Below are positions 1 through 6,390 of a stretch of 11,373 nt of DNA, one piece after another. Made by a program: the position numbers and the translations under genes. Numbering within the stretch: the first letter of the stretch is position 1; every line of letters begins with the position of its first letter. The notes under the pieces are model-generated. The model saw only the letters and a program-made list of their open reading frames with translations. It searched no databases and was not told where the DNA came from. Source of the DNA: VBDM01 sp041496705 (GTDB lineage: Bacteria > Pseudomonadota > Gammaproteobacteria > Burkholderiales > SG8-39). The DNA lies in contig JBGQFD010000111.1 of assembly GCA_041496705.1 (NCBI GenBank), positions 1 to 11,373 of the forward strand, read 5' to 3'.

Positions 1-403
1 ACAGCGGATTCACGACCAGGACGTTGGGCACCGTGCCGTACAGCCCGACGTAAGTGAAGTCGACGAGCGGCCGGTAGGAGAGCTTGGGGTAGATGTGCGG
101 GCTGATGCCGAGCGAGGGGTTCCCCATGAGCAGCGTATAGCCGTCGGGCGCGGACCGCGCCACGGACTCGGCGCCGACGTTGCCGCCGGCCCCGGAGCGG
201 TTGTCGACGACAACCGACTGGCCGAGTTCGGACTGCAGCTTCGGCTGGATGATGCGCGCGACCAGGTCGATCAGCCCGCCGGGCGGATAAGGCACGACGA
301 CCGTGACGGTGCGCGTGGGGAATCCCTGGCCGGATCCCGGCGCGGGCAGCATGCCTGCGGCAAGGGCCAGCACGACGCAAAGCGAAGACTTGAAGTTGTT
401 CAC
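1..403 (-). CDS. Bug/TctC-family tripartite tricarboxylate transporter substrate-binding protein (3' part off the left edge)
   Basis: The 134 residues visible are the N-terminal part of a roughly 320-residue periplasmic solute-binding protein of the Bug (TctC) family, which captures small carboxylates. The start is GTG at 403, chosen because AGGAGG lies 8 nt upstream and a signal peptide follows directly (short polar n-region, hydrophobic core at about residues 8-19, likely cleavage near Gly25/Gln26). The mature part begins FPTR and shows the family landmarks: the YPPGG loop with ligand-pocket Asp46, LGQSVVVDN at about 60-68, the GAGG loop, and SAPDGYTL at about 88-95. It is transcribed divergently from the dioxygenase gene at 572. 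The ligand is unknown, and no TctA or TctB gene is visible. Family assignment is firm; the C-terminal half lies outside the window. Confidence 0.92.
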   Translation of the reverse strand, partial: MNNFKSSLCVVLALAAGMLPAPGSGQGFPTRTVTVVVPYPPGGLIDLVARIIQPKLQSELGQSVVVDNRSGAGGNVGAESVARSAPDGYTLLMGNPSLGISPHIYPKLSYRPLVDFTYVGLYGTVPNVLVVNPL

Positions 404-410
404 GGGACTT

Positions 411-417
411 TCCTCCT
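411..417 (-). promoter_or_regulatory. Ribosome binding site fixing the GTG start at 403
   Basis: Read on the minus strand this is AGGAGGA. The AGGAGG core lies 8 nt before GTG at 403. It decides the start because the next in-frame ATG (codon 18) lies inside the signal peptide's hydrophobic core and would destroy it. Confidence 0.75.
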
Positions 418-446
418 GTGACCGGGCCTGAGCCGGCGCGCCGACC

Positions 447-475
447 AATCTACTCCGCCGGCGGGCGCTTTCCAA
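447..475 (-). promoter_or_regulatory. Predicted sigma70 promoter for the leftmost Bug gene
   Basis: On the minus strand, TTGGAA (470-475) and TAGATT (447-452) are separated by exactly 17 bp. Each hexamer matches 4 of 6 consensus positions, including the important first two T's of the -35 box and the first T, the A and the last T of the -10 box. A start site near 440 would give a 5' UTR of about 37 nt before the GTG at 403. This is pattern matching only. Confidence 0.4.
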
Positions 476-482
476 GCCGGGC

Positions 483-494
483 TGCGCCGGCGCA
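483..494. promoter_or_regulatory. 12-bp perfect palindrome between two divergent -35 boxes (candidate operator)
   Basis: TGCGCCGGCGCA reads the same on both strands. It falls between the minus-strand -35 box (470-475) and the plus-strand -35 box (496-501), where a dimeric regulator could control both divergent genes. GC-only palindromes arise easily by chance in DNA of this composition, so the support is its position rather than its sequence. No regulator gene lies in the window. Confidence 0.22.
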
Positions 495-495
495 A

Positions 496-524
496 TTGAC
501 GGAGGGCCGGGGCAGGAATACCGT
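496..524 (+). promoter_or_regulatory. Predicted sigma70 promoter for the dioxygenase operon
   Basis: TTGACG (496-501; 5 of 6 matches to TTGACA) is followed after 17 bp by TACCGT (519-524), which keeps the first T, the A and the final T of the -10 consensus. A start site near 531 would leave a leader of about 40 nt before the ATG at 572. The -35 box is good and the -10 box is weak. Confidence 0.33.
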
Positions 525-571
525 GGCGACGTTCCCGGCGGTGCCGGGATTGCCTGTTCCAGCCGAAGCGC

Positions 572-1444
572 ATGAAGATCGTCCCCAGCGGTGAAATCCT
601 CGGCGCCACCCTCTCCGGGCTCGATCTCGCCCGCCCCTTGTCGCAGGAGCAGCAGGACGAAGTGGTGCGCGCGCTGGGGCGGTACGGGGTGATCCGCTTT
701 CCGGACCAGGAACTCAGCTCTCAACGGCTTGCGGATTTTTCCGCGCGCTTCGGCTCCCTCGAGATCAACGTCGCCGGGGCGTTCCAGGAACCCGGCGTTC
801 CCGAGGTGATGACGCTCTCCAACATCGTCGAGAACGGCAGGCCGATCGGCATGGCCGACGCGGGGCAGGGCTGGCACACCGACATGTCTTACAGCAGCAC
901 CGTCGCCTTCGCCAACGTGCTCTACGCGATCCGCATCCCGATGCGCGACGGCAGGCCGCTCGGCGCCACCGAGTTCAGCAGCATGCACGCCGCCTATGAC
1001 GATCTGCCGCCGGCGATGAAGCGCGAGCTCGAGGGCATGACGGTGCTGCACGATTTCGAGAAGTTCTGGGAGATGATGCGCCGCGAGAAAGGCAGCCAGC
1101 GTCCACCGCTGACCGACGCGCAGCGCAAGGCCAAGCCGCCGGTGTCGCACCCGGTCTTCCTCGTGCACCCGATCACCGGGCGCAAGGTGCTCTACGCGAA
1201 TCCCGGCTACGCGATGCGCATCAACGAGCTGCCGCAGAGGAAGAGCGACGAGGTCCTCGCGTTTCTCTTCGAGCACCAGCTGAAGGCGCGCTTCCACTAC
1301 ACTTTCCGCTGGGCGCCCGGCGACGTGCTGGTGTGGGAAGACATCGGCACCATCCACAGCGCGGTTGCCGACTACACTGCCGACGAGCCACGTCTCATCA
1401 AGCGCTGCCAGGTGATGGCGGACCGCTTCTCTCCACGCCACTGA
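572..1444 (+). CDS. TauD/TfdA-family Fe(II)/2-oxoglutarate-dependent dioxygenase
   Basis: This 290-residue protein, the usual length for the family, belongs to the taurine/2,4-D dioxygenase group, which couples 2-oxoglutarate decarboxylation to hydroxylation of an organic substrate in the cytoplasm. The metal triad is visible: His102 and Asp104 in WHTDMSY, and distal His262 in WEDIGTIHSAV. Arg274, with 11 residues between it and His262, fits the HX10-13R motif that anchors 2-oxoglutarate. Thr133 (GATEF) is the likely 2-oxoglutarate-contacting Thr, and AYDDLP near 141-146 is a family landmark. The ATG at 572 has only a weak GAAG upstream, but an in-frame stop at 497-499 and the lack of another good start support it. 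It is the first gene of an operon with the Bug gene 9 bp downstream. The substrate cannot be inferred; taurine itself is only one possibility in a family that also acts on phenoxyacetates, sulfonates and other acids. Confidence 0.9.
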   Translation: MKIVPSGEILGATLSGLDLARPLSQEQQDEVVRALGRYGVIRFPDQELSSQRLADFSARFGSLEINVAGAFQEPGVPEVMTLSNIVENGRPIGMADAGQGWHTDMSYSSTVAFANVLYAIRIPMRDGRPLGATEFSSMHAAYDDLPPAMKRELEGMTVLHDFEKFWEMMRREKGSQRPPLTDAQRKAKPPVSHPVFLVHPITGRKVLYANPGYAMRINELPQRKSDEVLAFLFEHQLKARFHYTFRWAPGDVLVWEDIGTIHSAVADYTADEPRLIKRCQVMADRFSPRH

Positions 1445-1453
1445 AGGAACATC

Positions 1454-2422
1454 ATGAAAAAAGCCTTGTTCGCCGCAGCGCTCGCGGGCCTGTTTTTCGC
1501 GATGCAGGTCCTCGCGCAGTCGTTTCCGTCGAGACCGGTGAAGGTCCTGGTCGGATTCGCCGCCGGCGGGCCGACCGACGTGATCGCGCGCGTCATCGCG
1601 CAGGACATGAGCGTGGCGCTCGGCCAGTCGGTGATCGTCGAAAACCGGCCCGGGGCGAACGCCATCATCGCCACCGAGGCGGTGGCGCGCTCGGCCGCGG
1701 ACGGTTACACGCTGCTGTTCTCGTCGCTGTCGCTCTTGGTGAACGCCATCCTGCTCGAGGACAAGGTCAAGTACGATCCTTTCAGGGACTTCGCGCCGAT
1801 CAGCAACGCGGCGCTGCTGCCGATGGTCGTGGTCACGAGCCCCGAGACCGGGCTCAATTCGATGCAGGATTTGGTCGCGAGGGCGAAGGCAAAATCCGGC
1901 GAACTGAGTTACGGCACCTCGGGCCACGCCGGATCGACACACCTTGCCGGTGCCATGCTTGAAAACATGACCGGGACGAAGATGATCAACGTGCCGTTCA
2001 AGGGCAACGGGCCGGCGCTCGCCGAAGTCATGGCCGGCCGCGTGACCTTCATGTTCTATCCCATCATCGGCATTGCCGACCAGGTTGCGGCGAAGAAGCT
2101 CAAAGTTCTTGCCGTCGGCACCGCCGCGCGCCACCCCGACTTTCCTTCGGCGCCCACCATGGCGGAAGCCGGGTTCTCCGGACTCGAGGAAACCGCTCCT
2201 TGGGTGGGCATGCTCGCACCCGCCGGAACGCCCACGCCGGTGGTCAATCGTCTCAGCGAGGAAATGCGCAAGTCCCTCGCCAGGGCCGAGACGAAAGAGC
2301 GCATGCGGTCGCTCGGCGGGATCAGCGTCGCCGATACGCCGGCGGAATTCGCCGCCTTTCTGAAAAAGGACCACGAGCGCTGGGCGCGCGTAATCAAGGC
2401 GTCCGGAGTGAAGCCCGAGTGA
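1454..2422 (+). CDS. Bug/TctC-family tripartite tricarboxylate transporter substrate-binding protein
   Basis: This is a complete 322-residue periplasmic binding protein. It has a clear Sec signal peptide: MKK, a hydrophobic stretch to about residue 20, and cleavage at VLA|QS after Ala21. The mature protein starts SFPSRPVK, followed by the FAAGGPTD loop with pocket residue Asp42, then GQSVIVENRPGAN and SAADGYTL. AAGTPTPVV-type and late AFLKKDHERW segments match the family C-terminus. The ATG at 1454 has AAGGA 5 nt upstream, overlapping the dioxygenase stop. The 9-bp spacing upstream and the 4-bp overlap with the next gene make it the middle gene of a three-gene operon. Sitting between two oxidative enzymes suggests it binds their substrate or product; that is inference. 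The ligand class is probably a carboxylate. Confidence 0.93.
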   Translation: MKKALFAAALAGLFFAMQVLAQSFPSRPVKVLVGFAAGGPTDVIARVIAQDMSVALGQSVIVENRPGANAIIATEAVARSAADGYTLLFSSLSLLVNAILLEDKVKYDPFRDFAPISNAALLPMVVVTSPETGLNSMQDLVARAKAKSGELSYGTSGHAGSTHLAGAMLENMTGTKMINVPFKGNGPALAEVMAGRVTFMFYPIIGIADQVAAKKLKVLAVGTAARHPDFPSAPTMAEAGFSGLEETAPWVGMLAPAGTPTPVVNRLSEEMRKSLARAETKERMRSLGGISVADTPAEFAAFLKKDHERWARVIKASGVKPE

Positions 2423-3657
2423 CGGCGGCGGAAGCGGCGCGCGGCGGCGTGCAGGCCGCCGCCTCCTCGTGCGCGGTGTCGCGCCGCGCGGCAAGGGCGG
2501 TGCTGCAGGCCTGGAACATCGAGGACCTGCGCCGCCTGGCGAGAAAGCGCCTGCCGCGCGCGGTGTTCGATTTCTTCGACGGCGGCGCCGAAGACGAGAC
2601 CACGCTGCGCGCCAACCGCGCCGCGTTCGAGCGCGTTCGCATTGCACCGAAGGCGCTCACCGGCGTCGCGGAAATCGACCCGCGCAGGCGCATCCTCGGG
2701 ACCGAGGCCAAGCTGCCGATCGCCGTCGGCCCGACCGGCGGCGTCGGTTTCGGCTGGCCGCTCGGCGACGTCGGCATCGCCCGCGCGGCGGCCGCGGCGG
2801 GCATACCCTATACGCTCTCGACCATGGCGACCGCGTCGATCGAGCGCATCGCCCGCGAAGCCGGCGGGCGCCTGTGGTTCCAGGCGTACGTGTTCAAGAA
2901 GCGCGAGATGACCCTGGGGCTGATCGAGCGGGCGCGCCGGCTGGATTACGAGGCGCTGATGGTCACCGTGGATGTCCCGGTCGGCGGCAAGCGCGAGCGC
3001 GACTACCGCAACGATTTTTCCATCCAGTTCCGCTATACGCCGAAGAACCTGCTCGATTTCGCTTCGCATCCCGGCTGGGCACTGTTCACCCTGCGCCACG
3101 GCATGCCGGTACTGGAGAACGTCGCCGACCTTGCGCCGGAGGTCACCGGGGCGGCGGCGATCGCCTCGTCGGTCGGGCGCTTCTGGGACGCGGGTTTCGA
3201 CTGGGATGGCCTGAAGGAAATGCGCGACCGCTGGCCGAGAAAGATGCTGGTGAAAGGGATCCTGCGCGGCGATGACGCCGAGCGCCTCGCGACGCTGGGC
3301 GTGGATGCGGTGGTCGTATCCAACCATGGCGGGCGGCAGCTCGACGGCGCCGTCGCCGGGCTCGACGCGCTGCCGGCCGTCGTGGGTGCCGTGGGTAAGC
3401 GCATGAGCGTGCTCGTCGACGGCGGCGTGCGCCGCGGCGTCGACGTGGTAAAGGCGCTCGCCCTGGGCGCCGAGGCCGTGATGCTCGGCCGCGCGACGCT
3501 CTACGGCGCGAGCGCCGCGGGCGAGGCGGGCGCCGCGCGGGCCATCGAGATCCTGCGCGACGAGCTGGTGCGTTCGATGCAGCTCGCCGGAGTGCGCACC
3601 GCGGGCGAGATCGGCGCCGACCTGCTCGCGCTGCCTGCGGGCGGCGTCACTCCTTGA
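2419..3657 (+). CDS. FMN-dependent 2-hydroxy-acid dehydrogenase, (S)-mandelate dehydrogenase-like
   Basis: This is a TIM-barrel flavoenzyme that oxidises a 2-hydroxy acid to a 2-oxo acid. Visible hallmarks are WFQAYVF (substrate Tyr), TVDVPVGGKRERD (Asp and Arg), LVKGI (the Lys at the flavin), SNHGGRQLD (catalytic His and substrate-binding Arg), and DGGVRRGVDVVKALALGAE (FMN phosphate site). The middle part, with RHGMP after about 30 residues of amphipathic loop, and the PTGG motif recall Pseudomonas MdlB more than plant glycolate oxidase, so membrane association is plausible. The Tyr that usually contacts the substrate carboxylate near the N-terminus is Phe here (VFDFFDGG). The start is uncertain: GTG at 2419 overlaps the previous stop as GTGA and gives 412 residues. 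GTG at 2500 gives 385, nearer the family length, and would remove an Ala/Arg-rich extension, but it has poorly spaced SD sequence. The 3' end overlaps the convergent Bug gene by 11 bp. Confidence 0.88.
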   Translation: MTAAEAARGGVQAAASSCAVSRRAARAVLQAWNIEDLRRLARKRLPRAVFDFFDGGAEDETTLRANRAAFERVRIAPKALTGVAEIDPRRRILGTEAKLPIAVGPTGGVGFGWPLGDVGIARAAAAAGIPYTLSTMATASIERIAREAGGRLWFQAYVFKKREMTLGLIERARRLDYEALMVTVDVPVGGKRERDYRNDFSIQFRYTPKNLLDFASHPGWALFTLRHGMPVLENVADLAPEVTGAAAIASSVGRFWDAGFDWDGLKEMRDRWPRKMLVKGILRGDDAERLATLGVDAVVVSNHGGRQLDGAVAGLDALPAVVGAVGKRMSVLVDGGVRRGVDVVKALALGAEAVMLGRATLYGASAAGEAGAARAIEILRDELVRSMQLAGVRTAGEIGADLLALPAGGVTP

Positions 3658-4603
3658 AGCCGATCGCCTTGATGATCGTGCCCCACCGCGCCTGCTCTTC
3701 GACGAGGAACGCGCCGTACTCTTCCCGGGTGGAGGGAAAAGCGATGCCGCTCACTTTCGCGAACTGCTCGACGAGCTCGGGCGAGTTGAGCGCCTTCACC
3801 GCGGCGGCCTGAAGCCGCCGCAGCACCTCGGGCGGCGTCGCCGCCGGCGCGACGAAGCCGTACCAGTTGTCGGAAATCACCTTCGGGTAACCCGCCTCCG
3901 CCGTGGTCGGCACTTCGGGCAGCGGGGGTGCGCGTTTTGCGCTGGTAACGGCGAGCGCCTTGAACTTGCCCGACTTGATGTGCGGCAGGACGACCGGAAC
4001 GTCGAAGATCCCCATCTGCACCTGCCCGCCGAGCAGATCGTTGACGGCCGGGGCAGCGCCCTTGTACGGCACGTGCACCAGGTCCACGCGCGCCTCGGCC
4101 TTGAGCAGCTCGCACGCGAGGTGCGTGATGCCGCCGCCACCGGCGGAGCCGAAGTTCACCTTGCCCGGATTGGCCCTGGCGTAGGTGATGAGCTCGGCGA
4201 GGGTGTTCGCAGGGACCGAAGGGTGCACGACGACGACCTCGGGAACCTTGACCACGGTGGTGATGAGCGCGAGGTCCTTGCGCGGATCGTAGGGCATGGT
4301 GGAAAGCGCGTACGGCGCCATCGCCACCGATCCCTGGTTGTTGAATCCCAGCGTATAGCCGTCGGGCGCGGACTTGGCGACGGCGTCGATGCCGAGCACG
4401 CCGCCCACCCCGCTCTTGTTCTCCACGATCACGGTCTGTCCGAGGTTCGCGCCCAGCGCCTGGGCGAAAATGCGCCCGAAAATGTCCGCCGGCCCTCCGG
4501 CAGGAAAGCCCACGACGAGCTTGACCGGCCTGGTCGGATAGTTTTGGGCAAGAGCCGAGCCCGAGATGAAGATGGCAGCGGCAACCAGCAGGATTCGCTT
4601 CAT
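3647..4603 (-). CDS. Bug/TctC-family tripartite tricarboxylate transporter substrate-binding protein
   Basis: This is a complete 318-residue secreted binding protein. The signal peptide runs from MKR through a hydrophobic core to SALA|QN after Ala19. Family landmarks are YPTRPVKLVVGF, the PAGGPAD loop with Asp40, GQTVIVENKSGVGG, SAPDGYTL, and VPYKGAAPAVNDLLGGQ in the second lobe. GGAGG (4611-4615 on the plus strand) lies 7 nt before the ATG. The gene stands alone on the minus strand, divergent from the amidohydrolase gene across 61 bp and convergent with the flavin dehydrogenase, whose stop it overlaps. The shared divergent region suggests co-regulation with the amidohydrolase-SDR pair, so it may deliver or sense their substrate; this is inference. 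Confidence 0.94.
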   Translation of the reverse strand: MKRILLVAAAIFISGSALAQNYPTRPVKLVVGFPAGGPADIFGRIFAQALGANLGQTVIVENKSGVGGVLGIDAVAKSAPDGYTLGFNNQGSVAMAPYALSTMPYDPRKDLALITTVVKVPEVVVVHPSVPANTLAELITYARANPGKVNFGSAGGGGITHLACELLKAEARVDLVHVPYKGAAPAVNDLLGGQVQMGIFDVPVVLPHIKSGKFKALAVTSAKRAPPLPEVPTTAEAGYPKVISDNWYGFVAPAATPPEVLRRLQAAAVKALNSPELVEQFAKVSGIAFPSTREEYGAFLVEEQARWGTIIKAIGFKE

Positions 4604-4627
4604 TCTGTTTCCTCCGGTGAAGATCGT

Positions 4628-4639
4628 TAATGTACATTA
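4628..4639. promoter_or_regulatory. 12-bp AT-rich perfect palindrome centred between divergent genes (candidate operator)
   Basis: TAATGTACATTA is perfectly self-complementary and stands out as AT-rich in GC-rich surroundings. It lies 24 bp from the Bug start codon on one side and 25 bp from the amidohydrolase start codon on the other, so it is essentially central in the 61-bp gap. It also contains -10-like hexamers on both strands (TACATT, TAATGT), without convincing -35 boxes. A dimeric repressor such as a GntR-family protein binding here could control both directions; the regulator class is a guess. Confidence 0.45.
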
Positions 4640-4664
4640 TCCGCAAAACCGAGAACGCCGATCC

Positions 4665-5537
4665 ATGGCCGACGCCCCGCCTTCCTACAGTCTTTCGCCC
4701 AGCAGGCCGAGGCTCGCCCTTCCCGCGGGTGCCTGCGACGCCCACGTGCACGTGTTCGGGCCGCGGGGCCTGTTTCCTTTTCCGGAAAAGCGCACCTACA
4801 CGCCGCCCGCCGACGCACCCAAGGAGAAGCTCTTCGCGCTGCACGCGCTGCTCGGCATCCGGCATTGCGTGATCGTGCAGGCGGGCTGCCACGGCTTCGA
4901 CAACGCGGTGGTGGCCGACGCGCTCGCCGCCAAGCGCGGCGCCTACGTCGGCGTGGCGCTGCTCGCGCCTGGCGCCTCCGACGCGGAACTGAAGCGCCTG
5001 GACGCGCAGGGGTTCCGCGGGGTGCGCTTCAATTTCATGAAGCACCTGGGCCAGGGCGCGTCGATCGACGAGGCGATCGCCTTGAGCGCGCGGCTCGCCG
5101 GCCTCGGCTGGCACCTGCAGATGCACTTGGAGAGTTCGTTCATCGCGCCGATGACGCCGGCGCTGAAGCGCTCGGCGGTGCCGGTGGTGATCGACCACAT
5201 GGGGCGAGTGGATGCGTCCCTCGGCGTGGACCAGCCGGATTTCCGGGCGCTGCTCGATCTCATGCGCGATTCGAGGTTCCGGGTGAAGGTGAGCGGCAGC
5301 GAACGCGTCTCGCGCCAGGCCGCGCCTTACGCCGACGCCGTGCCGTTCGCGCGCAAGCTGGTGGAAGAGTTCGGCGACCGCTGCTTCTGGGGGACCGACT
5401 GGCCGCATCCGAACCTCGCCGCCGTTCCCGACGACGGCGTGCTGGTGGATCTGCTCTCCGAAATTGCACCATCGGAAAGCCAGCGGCAGGCGCTGCTCGT
5501 GGACAATCCGCGGCGCTTTTACGGATTTTCAAAATGA
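4665..5537 (+). CDS. Amidohydrolase-family protein, 2-pyrone-4,6-dicarboxylate hydrolase (LigI)-like
   Basis: This 290-residue cytoplasmic TIM-barrel hydrolase is of the amidohydrolase-2 type. Relatives open lactones or pyrones (2-pyrone-4,6-dicarboxylate hydrolase LigI, sulfomuconolactone and sugar-lactone enzymes). Visible motifs are ACDAHVHVFGP (Asp25, His27, His29), GVRFNF (119-124), HLQMHLE (150-156), VVIDHMGR (174-181) and FWGTDWPHPN (241-250), whose Asp245 is the expected general base. ATG at 4665 is preferred because the homologous region begins soon after it and the length fits LigI; the in-frame ATG at 4566 would run back through the divergent Bug gene's start and SD. The SD is weak (GAGAA, 9 nt upstream). 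The stop overlaps the SDR start as ATGA, so the two are probably translationally coupled. Exact substrate is unknown, but a cyclic ester of a di- or tricarboxylic acid fits both the family and the nearby Bug proteins. Confidence 0.87.
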   Translation: MADAPPSYSLSPSRPRLALPAGACDAHVHVFGPRGLFPFPEKRTYTPPADAPKEKLFALHALLGIRHCVIVQAGCHGFDNAVVADALAAKRGAYVGVALLAPGASDAELKRLDAQGFRGVRFNFMKHLGQGASIDEAIALSARLAGLGWHLQMHLESSFIAPMTPALKRSAVPVVIDHMGRVDASLGVDQPDFRALLDLMRDSRFRVKVSGSERVSRQAAPYADAVPFARKLVEEFGDRCFWGTDWPHPNLAAVPDDGVLVDLLSEIAPSESQRQALLVDNPRRFYGFSK

Positions 5538-6334
5538 CCGGGCGTCTGCAGGACAAGATCGCAATCGTCACCGGCGCGGGCTCGATTGCTGCCGGCTGGG
5601 GCAACGGCCGCAGCATCGCCGTGCGTTTCGCCCGGGAGGGCGCGAAAGTCTTCGCCGTCGATCGCGACGCCGAGCGCCTGCGCGAAACCGTCGCGATCGT
5701 GAAGCAGGCGGGCGGGACGATACGCACGCACCTGTGCGACGTCACCGACAGCGCGGCGGTCGCCGCGATGGCGCGCGCCTGCGTGGAGGCCTGGGGCCGC
5801 ATCGATGTTCTGGTCAACAACGTCGGCGGCTCGGCGGCGGGCGGGCCGGTGGAAATGTCAGAGGAGGTATGGGACGCGCAGGTGGACTTCAACCTGAAGA
5901 GCGTGTTCCTCGGCTGCAAGCACGTGCTGCCGGTGATGGAAGAGCAGGGCGCCGGCGCCATCGTCAACATCGCCTCGACCTCGGGCGTGCGCTGGACCGG
6001 CTCGGCCCAGGTCGGCTACGCGGCGACCAAGGCCGGTGTGATCCAGCTCTCCCGCGTCGTGGCCGTGCAGTACGCGGCCAAGGGCATCCGCGTCAACACC
6101 GTGGTGCCCGGCCAACTGCACACGCCCATGGTCGAGGCGCGGCTCGCGAAACAGCGCGCCGGCGGCGACGTCGAGGCGCTGCTGCGCCAGCGGCAGAAGC
6201 GCATCCCCTTGCCCATCGAAGGCGACGGCCGCGACACCGCCAACGCGGCGCTGTTCCTTGCTTCCGACGAAGCGCGCTTCGTCACCGGCACCGAGATCGT
6301 CGTCGACGGCGGCATGACCGTCCGCTGCGACTGA
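5534..6334 (+). CDS. Short-chain dehydrogenase/reductase (SDR), classical type, probably NAD-dependent
   Basis: This 266-residue Rossmann-fold oxidoreductase has the standard SDR elements in order: VTGAGS...GWGNG nucleotide loop (12-25, an expanded glycine motif), Asp43 at the end of the second strand (AVDRD, favouring NAD over NADP), NNVG (95-98), Asn120, catalytic Ser148 (NIAS), Tyr162 and Lys166 (YAATK), and the late VTGTEIVVDGGM motif typical of the family C-terminus. The start at 5534 overlaps the amidohydrolase stop (ATGA); with no SD visible, coupled re-initiation is likely. Its probable job is interconversion of a hydroxyl and a carbonyl group in the same pathway as the hydrolase. The family is too broad to name a substrate. 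FabG-type annotation would be possible but the catabolic context argues against fatty-acid synthesis. Confidence 0.9.
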   Translation: MTGRLQDKIAIVTGAGSIAAGWGNGRSIAVRFAREGAKVFAVDRDAERLRETVAIVKQAGGTIRTHLCDVTDSAAVAAMARACVEAWGRIDVLVNNVGGSAAGGPVEMSEEVWDAQVDFNLKSVFLGCKHVLPVMEEQGAGAIVNIASTSGVRWTGSAQVGYAATKAGVIQLSRVVAVQYAAKGIRVNTVVPGQLHTPMVEARLAKQRAGGDVEALLRQRQKRIPLPIEGDGRDTANAALFLASDEARFVTGTEIVVDGGMTVRCD

Positions 6335-6340
6335 GAACCG

Positions 6341-6368
6341 GTTTCACGTGGTAGCCTGACGATATAAT
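6341..6368 (+). promoter_or_regulatory. Predicted sigma70 promoter for the Bug-HD-ABC group
   Basis: A perfect TATAAT at 6363-6368 lies in the short gap after the SDR gene. The best partner is GTTTCA (6341-6346, 3 of 6 matches) with a 16-bp spacer, so the -35 box is weak. A start near 6375 would leave only about 15 nt of leader, just enough for the strong SD AAGGAGG at 6377-6383. Transcription could also continue from the amidohydrolase-SDR pair. Confidence 0.42.
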
Positions 6369-6390
6369 CCAGCGCAAAGGAGGAGGGTGC

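Noticed and set aside
434..443. 10-bp palindrome CGGCGCGCCG upstream of the leftmost Bug gene as an operator.
   Set aside because: It is a purely G/C palindrome of a kind expected often by chance at this composition, and it has no symmetrical relation to either promoter.
131..4373. A 25-bp exact direct repeat at 131-155 and 4349-4373.
   Set aside because: Both copies lie at the same codons of two Bug genes and encode the conserved SAPDGYTL motif; this is protein-level conservation, not a mobile or regulatory repeat.
4566..4664. An upstream in-frame ATG (4566) extending the amidohydrolase by 33 residues.
   Set aside because: The extension would overlap the first codons and SD of the divergent Bug gene and the central palindrome, and the residues do not resemble the family N-terminus; ATG 4665 gives the expected length.
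3501..5408. A 635-codon open frame on the minus strand.
   Set aside because: It is an out-of-frame shadow of the Bug gene and the antisense of the amidohydrolase gene; the Arg/His/Ala-rich translation matches no fold. Similar long antisense frames at 6016-8205 and 8308-10257 are the same GC-rich artefact.
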